Origin: Incurvaria masculella
Lineage: Eukaryota > Arthropoda > Insecta > Lepidoptera > Incurvariidae
DNA: 64,000 nucleotides
Direction of reading: 5' to 3'
Assembly: GCA_946894095.1 (NCBI GenBank)
Contig: OX335658.1
Coordinates: forward strand, 16,979,001-17,043,000
Every line of letters begins with the position of its first letter. Within the stretch, counting starts at the first letter, position 1. The translations under genes and the position numbers were made by a program. The notes under the pieces were generated by a model. The model was not told the origin of the DNA. It was given only the letters and a program-made list of their open reading frames with translations, and made no database searches. Of the stretch, positions 1 through 10,700 are shown piece by piece.

Positions 1-151
1 AATAAATGGGAGGCAACGGGCGATAGCCGGATAGCCTGACAGCTCGCACGCAAGGTACCCGGTGATCCGCTGTAGAACAACCGCCACCACCTGTTGGAGA
101 TTTCATAGAAGGTCATGCGGTATTGAGGTATTTAGAATTTTTTAGAATTTA

Positions 152-533
152 TTTTTTTATGTGACTGGACATGGATGGCTAATACTACACCTTCTGTCAT
201 GGTATTAGCCCAACACACCACATGGGAACTAGGTGCCATGCCAGGACCTTCCTTATATTGAACGGCTACATTGAACTGGATGGAAAACACGGACAATTTT
301 CATTGCCGCTTCGACCATCGTTCATCCAATGCGATGGTACCAACCCGGGCGGGATAAACCCTACCACCTAGTAAGTAAGGAAGGGGACCTACAGTTTAAC
401 GTGGAATCCGAACCACGGCCAGCCTCTCTCAACGGTCGAATGGTCACCCATCCAAGACCAGACCGGACCCAGCGTTGCTTAACTTCGGAGAGCGATCGCC
501 GAAGTGTCGCGCCACTGGGCCACTGAGGCTGAC
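152..533 (-). mobile_element. SINE with 5S rRNA-derived head, full length (HaSE3-like)
   Basis: On the minus strand the copy starts GTCAGCCTCAGTGGCCCAGT. It continues with a 5S rRNA-like promoter (TCCGAAGTTAAGCAACG, then CTTGGATGGGTGACC), then the shared body and a hairpin tail ending in an A-run (T-run at 152-158 on plus). It is one of the least damaged copies. Confidence 0.85.
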
Positions 534-1389
534 ATAAATGAAGCTTGATTAAATGAAGATATCCAATTATTTTAATTTCAATATTGTATATCCTTCACAA
601 TGGATAAATTACTACGACGTACTAAGCCTGCGAGGTAAAGCTTATTTTTTATGTTGAACGGTATTTAGGGGCGCTTCTAAATACAGCTACTAATCGAATG
701 ACAAAGTCAATGCAGTCAAGGTTGCGTACCAGCTGAGTACATACCCTTTCAGTGCATCACTATAATTGTAAACATCTTCATGTATACTTGTTTATGTTAT
801 AAGTTATCTCTTTTTCATTACTTCCTGTTTACTGTTGTATTTTTATGTGTGTTTCTCTGAATAAGTGATTTTATTATTATTATGATAAGGTTAGGTTAGG
901 TTAATTAAATACATATTCTCAAAGTTAACAAAGGAGTCATTCCTTATAGACATAAAAGGTCACATTAAACAATAATTTCCATAACGAACGCATCGCGCTA
1001 ATGAAATGTACAAACAACGACAAACCGTTCGCACATTTTGAACCGCGTTACGTTCTCTGCCACACGCATTTGTAGCAAACAGAACAAAGAAGACGTTCCA
1101 ATATTCAGTTTTAAGAACTTCCTATCAAATTATTGTATTCACCTTCGGTCTGGAATTGATCCAAAGTGGAAATAAGCAAGAATCAGTGCAGTAAAATCAG
1201 TGAAAAAAAAAATTTAATAATTTAACCTACCAATTCTCAACCGTCTTTGAAAATCATTATTATAAATAACGTGAAATGTGTTAAAATAAGTAAAACATCG
1301 TTTTAAAATGTATTTTCATTTCATCGAGTCTAATAATGACGACAATGCTTTAATATCGTTTCTGGATTATTTCGCTGCGCCTTGGACTT
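534..1389. other. Intergenic region upstream of gene A
   Basis: AT-rich with no supportable gene. It holds three TTAGG-type units (GGTTAGGTTAGGTTA, about 886-900) and ordinary sequence leading into the gene A promoter. Confidence 0.5.
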
Positions 1390-1420
1390 AAATATTTAAG
1401 AATTTAGGACAAACATCAGT
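1390..1420 (+). promoter_or_regulatory. Core promoter of gene A: TATA-like box and initiator
   Basis: An AATATTTAAG-type box at about 1391-1400 lies about 27 bp before an arthropod initiator TCAGT at 1416-1420 (start near A1418). This places a transcription start about 60 nt before the ATG at 1479. It supports the very short first coding exon. Seen by pattern only. Confidence 0.5.
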
Positions 1421-1478
1421 CAACCGACCGTGAAGTGCTTGGACTAATTTACTTAACATAGAACATTGAAAGTGAATT

Positions 1479-4400
1479 ATGAGGTAAGGCTTAGTTTTAA
1501 AGTTTTTATTCTTTCTTAGTAATAGTAAAAGTACAAAGAAGTACTCCGTCTATTCAGTTATAACTTTAAAACTACTTATATAATGTTAATGTGGTTGGAA
1601 TATACAAAATGAGTGTATTTTCTTATTAAGCTTCAACATCAACACTTAAAGGTCCTTTCTTACTAAAGTGCTGATTATCTTTTACTAGTATTGATTGCAA
1701 ACTGCTAAAAAAGGCCCTTAATATGTGGCCACTAAGCTAATCAGCAGTAGATGAAAAAGGCCCTAAGTCTTTTAATTTAATTTTAAAAATAATAATTTAA
1801 AAATGTTTTTAAATAGAAAATTTAGCCTTCTCATTCATTCATTCATTTTAAACTGCTATCGTCAATAACTCTGAAAAAATTTAAATGATGGTGTCAGGCC
1901 ATTTATTGTTTAAGGACCACTTAGCCAATTATAATTTTGGTTATATTTTCATACGTGTACATAGCTCCACAACTTATTAAATAATAAAAATATATATAAA
2001 TATTTTAAGGCATAAGTTTCAAAATAAAATTTGCTTGTAATATGGAAAAGTAAGTATCTTTAAGAATTGAAGTGTATATAAGAGCGCCTAAAAATCTACG
2101 CTAAAACTAATTCACCTCCCTGAGGGTCCATGCAGGTAAGAGTGAGTTCGAGTTCGAGTTCACTGTTACTTGAATGCCCCCCCCCCCCCTGCTCTGCGAG
2201 ACGAACTACATAAATCCAGTGCAGAGTGGGAGTCTATAACTATATAATATTTTTCGTCCTGTTTGATTGGAGTCGTCGGCTCTGATGTTAGGCCGGTATC
2301 TTTCTGCTCCCGCCCAGGATCCTCCTAGGAAAAAGAGCAGAAGAGTCTATTTCTTCCTCATCCTTCCTCTTCATTAATCTCTCCTAAATATCCGCACAAA
2401 AATTTTGTTGCAATCATTGTACTTTCGATTGCCGCTTGCCTCTGAAGTATTTCAATTTTTATGTTGGCTTCGAGACTGTCAATGTATATTTGTGCTGTCT
2501 TGCAAATAACTCCGGTACTTCCAATGACCACTGGTATAATTTTGCTGTTGGTATTCCAAAGTCTTTGTGTTTCGATTTTAAGGGCATTATATTTGGAGAG
2601 CTTTTCTATTTCTTTTTTTAGTACATTATAATCAGATGGAACCGTTACGTCTATAAGGTACGTCATGTTTTTTATTTTGTCGGTATAAATGAGATCCGGT
2701 CTATTATTCGGAAGGGCATAATCTGTAATAACTGGCAATTCCCACATTATTTTTGCAGTCTCGTTTTCAATTACATGCGGTTGTTGTAACGGACACTTCC
2801 ACCAGAATTGGGTACATTCGAAATTGTGCTTTTTGCGTAGGCACCAATAGACATATTTCACAAGTTTGTTATGCCTTTTGAGATACAATGGTTGCACTAG
2901 AATTTTGCACCCTGAAATTATATGCATAATGGTTTCATCATGTTCTTGACACAGTCGGCATTTCCCATCTACATTCCTTTTTAAAATGTCTCTTTCATGT
3001 TGTTTAGTTAGCACTGCTTGGTCTTGAATTGCAAAAATTTGTGATTCCAATTTTGGTGTAGTAGGTTTCTTCTTTAGCCACGCGAAAGATTTTTTGTAGT
3101 CAATATTTGGGCTTTCAAGAACTTGTCTTACAAACTGGCCGTGCAATGGTTTTTCTTTCCATTTTTGTTTCATTTCAGTAATTTGGCTCTTTAAAATTTT
3201 GTTATCATCTTCAGTAGAATCTTCCAAATTTAAATCAACTCTGAACTCTTTGCCCAGTTTTTGGATACTATGCATAGCTTTATTACTGTCGTGTGCTTTT
3301 ATAGTTTGTATTATACAATCATTGCCATCTTGTAAGTATTGTTCGAGTTTTATTGTTAGTCGCTTGTATAAATATTCTGTATTTAATAATCCTCTTCCTC
3401 CTTCTGATATTGGTAAATATAATCGTTGGACGTCGGCCTTTTGTTGGTGCATTTTATAAATATTCAATAACTTGCGTGTTTTTATGTCAATTTTTTGTAA
3501 ATCCCGCACATGAAAATTTATAACGTTGAATGTATATATAAGAACGGGCACAGCGTAACTGTTTATTGCCCTAACAATGTTACGCGAATTTAATTGTGTT
3601 CTAAGTATTTTTCTTAATCTGTTGAAATATTCTTTTGTCTTATTTGCCTTAATCGTTTGGTGATCAATCTCTCCGCTTTCATTTATTCCCAGATACTTGT
3701 AATTTTGATTTGTCTCAAGAAATTCAAATTTATTTCCATCTAAAAGAATGTGATTTTCATCATTCATTTGAATCCGTTTGCCACATTTTAATTCAATAAC
3801 ATTACATTTATCTAGTCCGAATTCCATGCCTATGTTTCTTGTAAATATTTCTACCGTGTCGATTAAAGTTGTCATTTCGTATTTGTTTTTCGCATATAAT
3901 TTAATATCATCCATGTACAAGAGATGGTTAAATATATTTCCATTTTTTAATGTGTATCCAGATTTTGAGTGTGAGTTTAACATGGTCGACAAAGGATTTA
4001 GGCATAAGCAGAATATAAATGGTGACAAGGAATCTCCCTGGAAAATACCTCGGTTTATTTTGATCGGGTCGGTTGTAGTAACGGAGTCACTACTCGCAGT
4101 AGTCATTATTATTTGCCATTGTCTCATCGACTTAGTGATAAAATTTATAATTATTTCTGAGCAACCATAAATTTTCAGAATTTTCAAAATCCATTCATGA
4201 GGAACTGAGTCGAAGGCTTTTTTATAATCAATCCAGGCCATGTTTAAATTTTTCTTGTTGTTTTGTGCATCTTCCAAAATAGTTTTGTTGAGAATGAGGT
4301 GATCCTTACATCCTCTTGTCCGGCGTCTGCAGCCTCTTTGGTGTGGCGCTAGTAAATTATTGTTTTCACAATGAACGTATAATTCATCATACAAAATAGA

Positions 4401-6764
4401 AGTAAGTAGTTTGTACATCGTTGGTAAACACGCGATAGGACGCCAATTTTTAGCTTCTTGGGTTTCGGGATTCTTTGGTATTAATGTCGACATTCCCGTG
4501 GTAAACCATGATTCAATTTTTTCATGTTCATTTAACATGTTATTAAAACTTTTTAAAATGCTTACATGCATGTTTGTAAAATATTTGAGATAATAATTGT
4601 GGACCTTATCCACTCCTGGTGTTTTCCAGTTATTAAGTTTTTTAACACTATCTTTAAATGCTTGTAAATGAATAACTTTGAATTGAGATTCCTCTTTTAT
4701 GACCACACTTTCTTCAATTTTATTTATCCAATCATTTGGTTTAAGAATTTCTCTCGGTTTTGTAAATATGTTACCCCAAAAGTTTTCGATATCATTTTTC
4801 GTAGGTATCTGTGTTGGTAAGGTACTTTTTTCAAATAGTTTTCTGTAAAAATTATGTTCGTTGCGTTTAAATGAAACATTCTCATTTTTATTTGCGTTTT
4901 CTTTTTTGTATCTCTTTATTCTACCGGCATACATTTTTATTTTTTGTTTAATTAGCTCTATATTATTTTGTAAAATTAAATCTGATGTTATTTTATATTT
5001 TCTGTACAGTATATGTTTAAGATTAATCATTCTCCTGCTTGTAGATCCTCTTGTAATTTCTATAAGTCGTCCTAGATCTTTTCGTAATGTTTCTACTTTT
5101 TCTTGTATTCTTACTTTCCATTGTGGTGTTGAATTCGTGATACTTTTTGTTTTGTTATATAATTGTTGATGATTTGCTTCTAAGAGGGTCATGGCAGCGG
5201 CATATAGTATGTAGTTTATTTCAGTAATTTTCATATTGTCTTTAATAATTTTCGGTATAAATTGGTTTAACGTGTTTAGGTTAGCTACAAAATGTTTATT
5301 GATTAATGCTTTTGGTAGAAATAGTCTTTCTTGCATTTCCTTTTCTTTGATTTCTTTTAAGTTATTTAGAAAATGTCGTACTAGTGGGTTTGTTTCTTGG
5401 GCCAATTCATTGTCATAATTATTGTTTTCGCTTTGAACGATTTCATATTGTGTTTCTAGATAGTCAGTTGTATCCGTAATTTCAATAATATTATTTTCGT
5501 CAACATGTAGGTCAAGTAGAACATTTTTCATATTATCATTTCTATCAAAAGAAATGTTCATCATATTTGAATGGCCGGTAATAATATGTTCGGAAATTTC
5601 ATCAGGTCTATTATCTAAAAATTGTGCAATGTCTTCTGTTGATTCGGGCAGATGTTGAATTTGTTCTATCATTTCTGATGGAAGCATGCCATAGGTGATT
5701 ACCTTTCTGGCCTGATTAGAAAGGGTGTTACCATTAAATTTTCTTATTTTTGGATTATTTGGATTTCTCGTTTTAAAAAGTTCATTTAATCTCTTCAAGT
5801 ATCCCCGGCCACCTTCTCTGCTTTTAAAGTAGCAAAACATCAGTTCACACATTTCAGCTTTATTCCACTGTCTTCTTGAAGTTGGTGGATATTCTAAATT
5901 TGAGTTCAAGGTTAGATTTTCCAGAGAATTATTATCTGGTTCTTGAATATTACTGTCGATATTTTGTGCTTTGTATTCAATCTCATTAAGAAGTTGATTT
6001 GAGAGCATTTCATAACTAATAACTCTTCTAGCTTGAGTTGATAGCGTTGTTCCTGTAAAATATGTGCTTTTAGGGTTATCCTTGTTTCGGTCTTTAAACA
6101 TTTTCTCTAATCTTGCCAGATATCCAATTCCCATTGACTTCGATTTGTAATAACAGTACATAAGTTCCATTAACTCATCCTTTGACCACATACGTCTTCT
6201 ATCTTCCATTGTAAATTGATTCGTGGTCCCTCTCGTATCAGATGAACCAGCAGCTTCTTCAGACATTTTTCATTCTAGCTGCAGAGTTTCATCGTTAGTT
6301 TGATCCATGTGTTGTGCTCGTTTGGTTAAAAAATAATAATATGGATTAACAAAATACTAGCCATTTTCAGAAAAAAATAATATAAATGTCATCATTTTGT
6401 AAATACGTCAAATTCACTTCGAGTTTTTGGAGTCTTGTAAATGCTGAGTTTCTAACGAAAATGTAAAGGGGATTTCAGATTCGTCCAAAGTAGGTTGGCC
6501 CCAGCGTCCTTGTGCACATTTTCCTTAAAATATCACAGTTATAAATATTGGTTTTTGTTTGTGCCTTGAACTGTCAGATTCCCACCTCAGATTTTCTTTG
6601 TCGGTTATTGATTGATATTCCGGCTCATTTAGTAAATCTTCACTTCCACAAGCACACAATGTTGTAAAGAATGCGATAAACAAATAATTATATACATCAG
6701 AAAGGATTAGTAAAAGATGTTAACTATTTTGTAAAACCACAACACACTTCACTTCTGACAGATA

Positions 6765-6839
<75 letters not shown>

Positions 6840-9781
6840 TAAATTTTTAATCGTCTCCAATTTCAGAAACGTATGCAGAGAGAGAAAAGTTTACATATTC
6901 CTGATATTGTCGTTTGTTTCAAATTATGCAATTCAAACACAGTCACAAGAGATAAATGATAATCATGAAAAGAAACAAACTCTGAACCAGTTAGAGCAGA
7001 GAAAAAGAAGGCAGTTAATTCCACTTGTGTATCCCTACGGAGCAACATACAAGGTATCTATGAGTGATGAGAATTCCGTTACTGAAAGGATTCCCATATA
7101 TTGCCATAACCCTTATCAAATCGGTGAAGAGCCTCATTTACAATTTATAAATATACCTCTTCGCTATATATCTCCTTATAATCTTGCACATTTATAGATC
7201 CCGTTATTACGTACCTTTGATCCCCTAACTCACACATCGCCTTCTTACATACACACACACGTTTTTCACGCTATTACACACTTTCTTACAGTCTCACATA
7301 CTCTAAACGTCCTCTTTTGATAATGTTTATTGTTTTTTTTATGAAAAACCAGTATCGGTGGTTGTGCTGAGGACCAGAAATGATCATAAAAGCCAAATAC
7401 CGCCACGAGGGGCACCATGCCAGCGGATTTGCGGACTATTGCTGAGCTATCGAGCTTGTTCAATACGCTTGAAGACTCCCAGGTTATAGGTACGAGGAAA
7501 GGCAACCGCTGGCAGACAGTTCCATATCCTTACAGTGCGGCAGTGAAATGAGTTTTAGAAACAATTCGTTCTCAAAAGCCTGCTCTGATTCTCTGCGGCC
7601 GGTACTCCTGGAATAAATAGGGTGGGAAGTGATAAGGGATGCAAGTTCCACATGTGATTGTATTACTAAGCTGCCTGGAAAACTGATACATAAGTAGATT
7701 TGATATAAACTGCCGCCATGCTTTCATGATGTCTATGTGAGAGGGTGTGTGACGGTGTGTCCATCACGTCAAGTTAATGAAACGATAAAAAATAAAATAC
7801 ATGTTACAGCTGTTGATTGGGTTTTCGGTGCCCATTCACAACGAGGAAAACATTCCCCTGCTCTTCGCAGTCAACTTCCAGTACCAGTACCTCCAAGTTC
7901 AGAACATCTCTTCGGTGTCCCAGTACTACCAGTACCTGACGGTGTCGAGAGCGGAGCGAGCGGAGGATACGTTCGAGCGGCAGAACGAGAGACTGGTGTT
8001 CTACAGGGCTGTAGAGGGGTTGCTGAGCAGGTTGGTTTTGAGGGGTGAACAACTCTCGAAGATGAAACTATTTGATTTAAATACATGTCAGCCTCGGTGG
8101 CCCAGTGGCGCGACACTTCGGCGATCGCTCTCCGAAGTTAAGCAACGCTGGGTCCGGTCTGGTCTTGGATGGGTGACCATTCGACCGTTGAGAGAGGCTG
8201 GCCGTGGTTCGGATTCCACGTTAAGCTGTAGGTCCCCTTCCTTACTTACTAGGTGGTAGGGTTTATCCCGCCCGGGTTGGTACCATCGCATTGGATGAAC
8301 GATGGTCGAAGCGGCAATGAAAAATTGTCCGTGTTTTCCATCCAGTTCAATGTAGCCGTGCAATATAAGGAAGGTCCTGGCATGGCACCTAGTTCCCATG
8401 TGGTGTGTTGGGCTAATACCATTACAGAACTTGTGGTATTAGCCATCCATGTCCAGTCACATAAAAAAAAAAAAAAAACTTTATTCAGCTTGCATATTTG
8501 GTAACATTATATTGGTACATGAGAATTCAAACTTTATTATCTTCCGTGAAAAGGAATGTTAATAATTTACAGGATAACTTCAACTGAAAAAACTATCTGA
8601 TGTTTTAGGTACGGTTCTTAGCTGTAGTTAAACCCGGCAGGTGGCGCTTTTGTCGAGATTCAGAATTTTAATGATACTAATATGACGCCTGGGAAGGATT
8701 TTAATGTTTCGGGTGAATGTCAGAAATGTAAGTGACCCGAGAATAGCTGGGAATTACAGTTATGTGTATATTTACGTAGTGGCTTTTTTTTAAGTGAATT
8801 GTACGTTTGTCTTTCAGCAAAGGTTTCCACGGTCGCGATTGTGTTCTGCGCGCTGTTTGCGAGGCGGCACAGTATCCAGTTGAAGAAGAGGGCCTGCTCG
8901 GGGAACTTCTGCATATACTGCTGACGTGAGGACTACTTCTCTGTCGAACTAACTTTTTGACGGCTCGTAGAGGGAAGCTTTTCATTCTAGAGCCCCATGG
9001 ATCGGTTCATCCCCTCCCGTTCATGCATCATTTTATTTTTTTTCCGAGTTGGATAAATGCATTTCGTCACGAATGCGGCTATTCCATGGTTCGGAATCCA
9101 TGTAAAACTAAATCTTACCTTTCCTACTGCTTGGTAGCTTTATTTACTCGAAGTTTCTTCAGGATTGCTGTGTGATGCGCTAATATAATGACGATCTTTA
9201 CATGCCCACCATCGTGATATTAGCCGCATAACACACCGCATTCTCGAAGTAATTACGTGCCATGAAAGGTCTTTCCCTTTATGAGCATGGCTACATTAAG
9301 CTGGATGGAAAGTCCAATTCAATGGTACAAACCCGGGCAGGCTCAACCCTACCACATAGTTGGACCTATCTGCATTTTTTCATGGATTTCGAACTATGTA
9401 ACAGATCGCGTTCATGACTAAAATTTACTTACGGGTGGAATTTGAGTCCATGGACTTTGACATGCAATGAGCCCATGAGCCACCGAATATATCCTGAGGT
9501 CAAACAAATAATTTACATGTTTCATGTCACGTAAATTCTGCCAACCTTAAATTATATAGATCCCTATTCAATATAATTATGTTAGTGGTTCCAGGCCCGA
9601 CTACGGCCGGAGCAGGTTGGCTCGCGAGGACGCCTCCCAGCAAGAGTACGAGGAGGTGATGGCGGAGTACCTGTCGGCGCAGACGGCGGGCGCGCAGCTG
9701 TTCCACTGCGCCGCCGTATACTCTGGCTGTCCCGAGGGCGAGGGGCTCTTGGAGATCATTACGCAACTTAGGGACGAATAG
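1479..9781 (+). CDS. Gene A: secreted DM4/DM12-family protein, 235 aa, 5 exons
   Basis: Coding exons: 1479-1483, 6867-7053, 7810-8030, 8818-8925 and 9595-9781. Splices are GT-AG and the joined frame is open (708 nt with stop). Exon 1 codes only ATGAG before GTAAGG. The codon it splits is completed at 6867 and gives a basic, then hydrophobic signal peptide (KVYIFLILSFVSNYA). Exon 2 ends with the family segment [18 protein letters not shown]. Exon 3 carries the tyrosine/glutamine-rich middle (FQYQYLQVQ). Exon 4 has C146-x5-C152 (GRDCVLRAVCEAA) and GLLGELLHILL. Exon 5 has C212-x6-C219. Intron phases are 2, 0, 2, 2. Intron 1 hosts an antisense retrotransposon, and intron 3 a sense SINE. DM4/DM12 is an insect family of unknown biochemical role; a secreted, disulfide-bonded protein is my inference. 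Gene B is the closest paralog. The family call is firm; the 5-nt first coding exon is inferred from phase and promoter position. Confidence 0.87.
1644..1768. repeat. Short MITE-like repeat, copy 1
   Basis: Imperfect terminal inverted repeats (ACTTAAAGGTCCTTT against AAAAAGGCCCTAAGT). A second copy of the whole 125-bp unit is at 57147-57271. It lies in gene A intron 1. Confidence 0.55.
2150..6340 (-). mobile_element. Dong/R4-like retrotransposon, approximate full extent
   Basis: The extent is estimated from the ORF plus untranslated flanks. The 5' side (right) ends near an AATAATAAT stretch at about 6329-6337; Dong-type elements are known to favour TAA repeats. The 3' side (left) runs through about 170 bp of unique sequence into a run of 13 C at 2177-2189. 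No clear poly-A tail or target duplication was seen, so both ends are uncertain. Without it, intron 1 of gene A would be about 1.2 kb, close to the 0.93 kb intron 1 of gene B. Confidence 0.6.
2358..6266 (-). CDS. Intact ORF of a Dong/R4-like non-LTR retrotransposon, 1302 aa
   Basis: A single uninterrupted frame with the full domain set of a restriction-like-endonuclease (RLE) LINE. Two copies of a roughly 70-residue domain lie at about 23-95 and 131-205; both contain W-K-x-E, GYL-x-RL and a Q-A-R-[RK]-V-I motif. Reverse transcriptase follows: motif A around D680-D686 (YKKAFDSVP), motif B GIFQGDSLSP, and the catalytic YMDD at 784-787. A C-x2-C-x8-H-x4-C knuckle (C1103, C1106, H1115, C1120) precedes the endonuclease, with P1190-D1191, then D1206 in LIDVTVPSD, then KLSKYNALK. 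No AP endonuclease is present, which separates it from Jockey, CR1 and RTE. Order and size fit the R4/Dong clade; R2-like or NeSL-like relatives are alternatives. It lies antisense in intron 1 of gene A. The intact frame suggests recent activity. Confidence 0.85.
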   Translation of the reverse strand: MSEEAAGSSDTRGTTNQFTMEDRRRMWSKDELMELMYCYYKSKSMGIGYLARLEKMFKDRNKDNPKSTYFTGTTLSTQARRVISYEMLSNQLLNEIEYKAQNIDSNIQEPDNNSLENLTLNSNLEYPPTSRRQWNKAEMCELMFCYFKSREGGRGYLKRLNELFKTRNPNNPKIRKFNGNTLSNQARKVITYGMLPSEMIEQIQHLPESTEDIAQFLDNRPDEISEHIITGHSNMMNISFDRNDNMKNVLLDLHVDENNIIEITDTTDYLETQYEIVQSENNNYDNELAQETNPLVRHFLNNLKEIKEKEMQERLFLPKALINKHFVANLNTLNQFIPKIIKDNMKITEINYILYAAAMTLLEANHQQLYNKTKSITNSTPQWKVRIQEKVETLRKDLGRLIEITRGSTSRRMINLKHILYRKYKITSDLILQNNIELIKQKIKMYAGRIKRYKKENANKNENVSFKRNEHNFYRKLFEKSTLPTQIPTKNDIENFWGNIFTKPREILKPNDWINKIEESVVIKEESQFKVIHLQAFKDSVKKLNNWKTPGVDKVHNYYLKYFTNMHVSILKSFNNMLNEHEKIESWFTTGMSTLIPKNPETQEAKNWRPIACLPTMYKLLTSILYDELYVHCENNNLLAPHQRGCRRRTRGCKDHLILNKTILEDAQNNKKNLNMAWIDYKKAFDSVPHEWILKILKIYGCSEIIINFITKSMRQWQIIMTTASSDSVTTTDPIKINRGIFQGDSLSPFIFCLCLNPLSTMLNSHSKSGYTLKNGNIFNHLLYMDDIKLYAKNKYEMTTLIDTVEIFTRNIGMEFGLDKCNVIELKCGKRIQMNDENHILLDGNKFEFLETNQNYKYLGINESGEIDHQTIKANKTKEYFNRLRKILRTQLNSRNIVRAINSYAVPVLIYTFNVINFHVRDLQKIDIKTRKLLNIYKMHQQKADVQRLYLPISEGGRGLLNTEYLYKRLTIKLEQYLQDGNDCIIQTIKAHDSNKAMHSIQKLGKEFRVDLNLEDSTEDDNKILKSQITEMKQKWKEKPLHGQFVRQVLESPNIDYKKSFAWLKKKPTTPKLESQIFAIQDQAVLTKQHERDILKRNVDGKCRLCQEHDETIMHIISGCKILVQPLYLKRHNKLVKYVYWCLRKKHNFECTQFWWKCPLQQPHVIENETAKIMWELPVITDYALPNNRPDLIYTDKIKNMTYLIDVTVPSDYNVLKKEIEKLSKYNALKIETQRLWNTNSKIIPVVIGSTGVICKTAQIYIDSLEANIKIEILQRQAAIESTMIATKFLCGYLGEINEEEG
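6766..6834. repeat. (AT)n microsatellite
   Basis: About 34 uninterrupted AT units, ending only 32 bp before the exon 2 acceptor of gene A at 6866. It occupies the place where a polypyrimidine tract and branch site would be expected. Confidence 0.95.
8087..8478 (+). mobile_element. SINE with 5S rRNA-derived head, full length
   Basis: Starts GTCAGCCTCGGTGGCCCAGT and ends in a run of about 16 A. It is in gene A intron 3, sense to the gene, 57 bp after the exon 3 donor. It is nearly identical to the copies at 152-533 and 49941-50324. Confidence 0.88.
8957..9500. mobile_element. Two degenerate tRNA-headed SINE copies in opposite orientation
   Basis: 8957-9165 (+) keeps ACGGCTCGTAG and the CGTCACGAATGCGGCT region. 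9200-9500 (-) keeps the body (GGCTACATTAAGCTGGATGG) and remnants of the head. Both are in gene A intron 4. Confidence 0.6.
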
Positions 9782-9882
9782 GAGCTACCGAACACGAAAT
9801 TTAGATTTACAACTGTTGTAATCCTTTACATTCTTGATGAATTTGCATTTGTGTCGAATCTGCTTGAAACAAAATAATCTAA

Positions 9883-9888
9883 AATAAA
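9883..9888 (+). terminator. Polyadenylation signal of gene A
   Basis: AATAAA about 100 nt after the TAG at 9779-9781, in an A-rich stretch. It is the first such hexamer downstream of the stop. Confidence 0.55.
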
Positions 9889-10244
9889 AAAATAGACTTT
9901 TGCTGGCAGTGAACGTTTAGCTGGTTAGACTACTAGGCGTAGCTTTTTTGCTAACGCCATCAACTAAGCGCATTAGGTCGTAGTAATCGTCTAAAACTAA
10001 GTCTAGCTCATTTTATAAAGGCTTTTAAAAGATATTTTAAACTAGGTATATGATATTATGTTAACTATGATTAGGCTGGTTTGTATTTGTGCAGCTTTTT
10101 GGCATATTATAAGTGCAGTTATTACCTAAATCTTAATCTAGCCATCTATTATTGGTGATTGGTTTTAGCTAGATAAATTCATTTTGAAATTAGCTTGGCA
10201 TAGTATTAGCTGACGACGACCGATGGCACCTAATTATTTATACA

Positions 10245-10345
10245 TAGACTGAGATAAATAGTTGTAACAGAAACTAAGACCAACGAAAAGTAGTACTTTG
10301 TAACGTCACTTTGCGTTACTTTGAAATTTCGTCCATACAAAAAGC
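10245..10345 (+). mobile_element. Half copy of a MITE with CTGAGATAAATAGT terminus
   Basis: About 100 bp that match the left half of the complete element at 47050-47216, including CTAAGACCAACGAAAAGTAG. The right terminus is missing. Confidence 0.6.
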
Positions 10346-10499
10346 CGAGCTCTAGCTGACTAGGATTGGTGGTAACTAGTTCTAGCCGGCTAGATCTCGG
10401 AGCGACCGTTACATATACATTCCGTAAAAGCTCAAACAACCAGAAGCAAATAATGAGACCAACGTTGACTAAGTCTTCTGTTCTCGCCGTCATTATCCG

Positions 10500-10700
10500 A
10501 CCCATAGTCGCGTGGAATTTCCGCCAGATTTCAGAATCCTCCCGGCGGCGTCCGTCGGTGCCGCCGAGTCAGCCGAACGCTTATGCAAGGAATCTCTAAA
10601 GTGGCGAGCTCCCGAGGGGGTAATTACGGCGCGGCTGCCGATGCCGGCGCCTCCGAAGATTTATACACCTCCCGGAAAACCTGTCGCTATGTGATAAACA
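10500..10700. other. Unexplained GC-rich block
   Basis: CpG-rich sequence (for example CCCGGCGGCGTCCGTCGG and GGCGCGGCTGCCGATGCC) in AT-rich surroundings. No convincing frame or repeat match. It could be an old regulatory element, a decayed exon or a captured fragment. Confidence 0.35.

Noticed and set aside
329..526. 65-codon frame repeated at 8088-8399 and 27024-27323
   Set aside because: It is a translation of the 5S-headed SINE; the same words appear in every copy and have no coding meaning.
3199..5418. Several plus-strand frames of 60-130 codons
   Set aside because: They are antisense shadows of the retrotransposon ORF.
8091..8200. 5S rRNA gene
   Set aside because: The 5S-like part is only the internal promoter region and is joined to the SINE body in all copies, so it is a SINE head.
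7801..8259. 152-codon plus-strand frame starting in gene A exon 3
   Set aside because: It runs through the exon 3 donor into the intron and the SINE; only 7810-8030 is exon.
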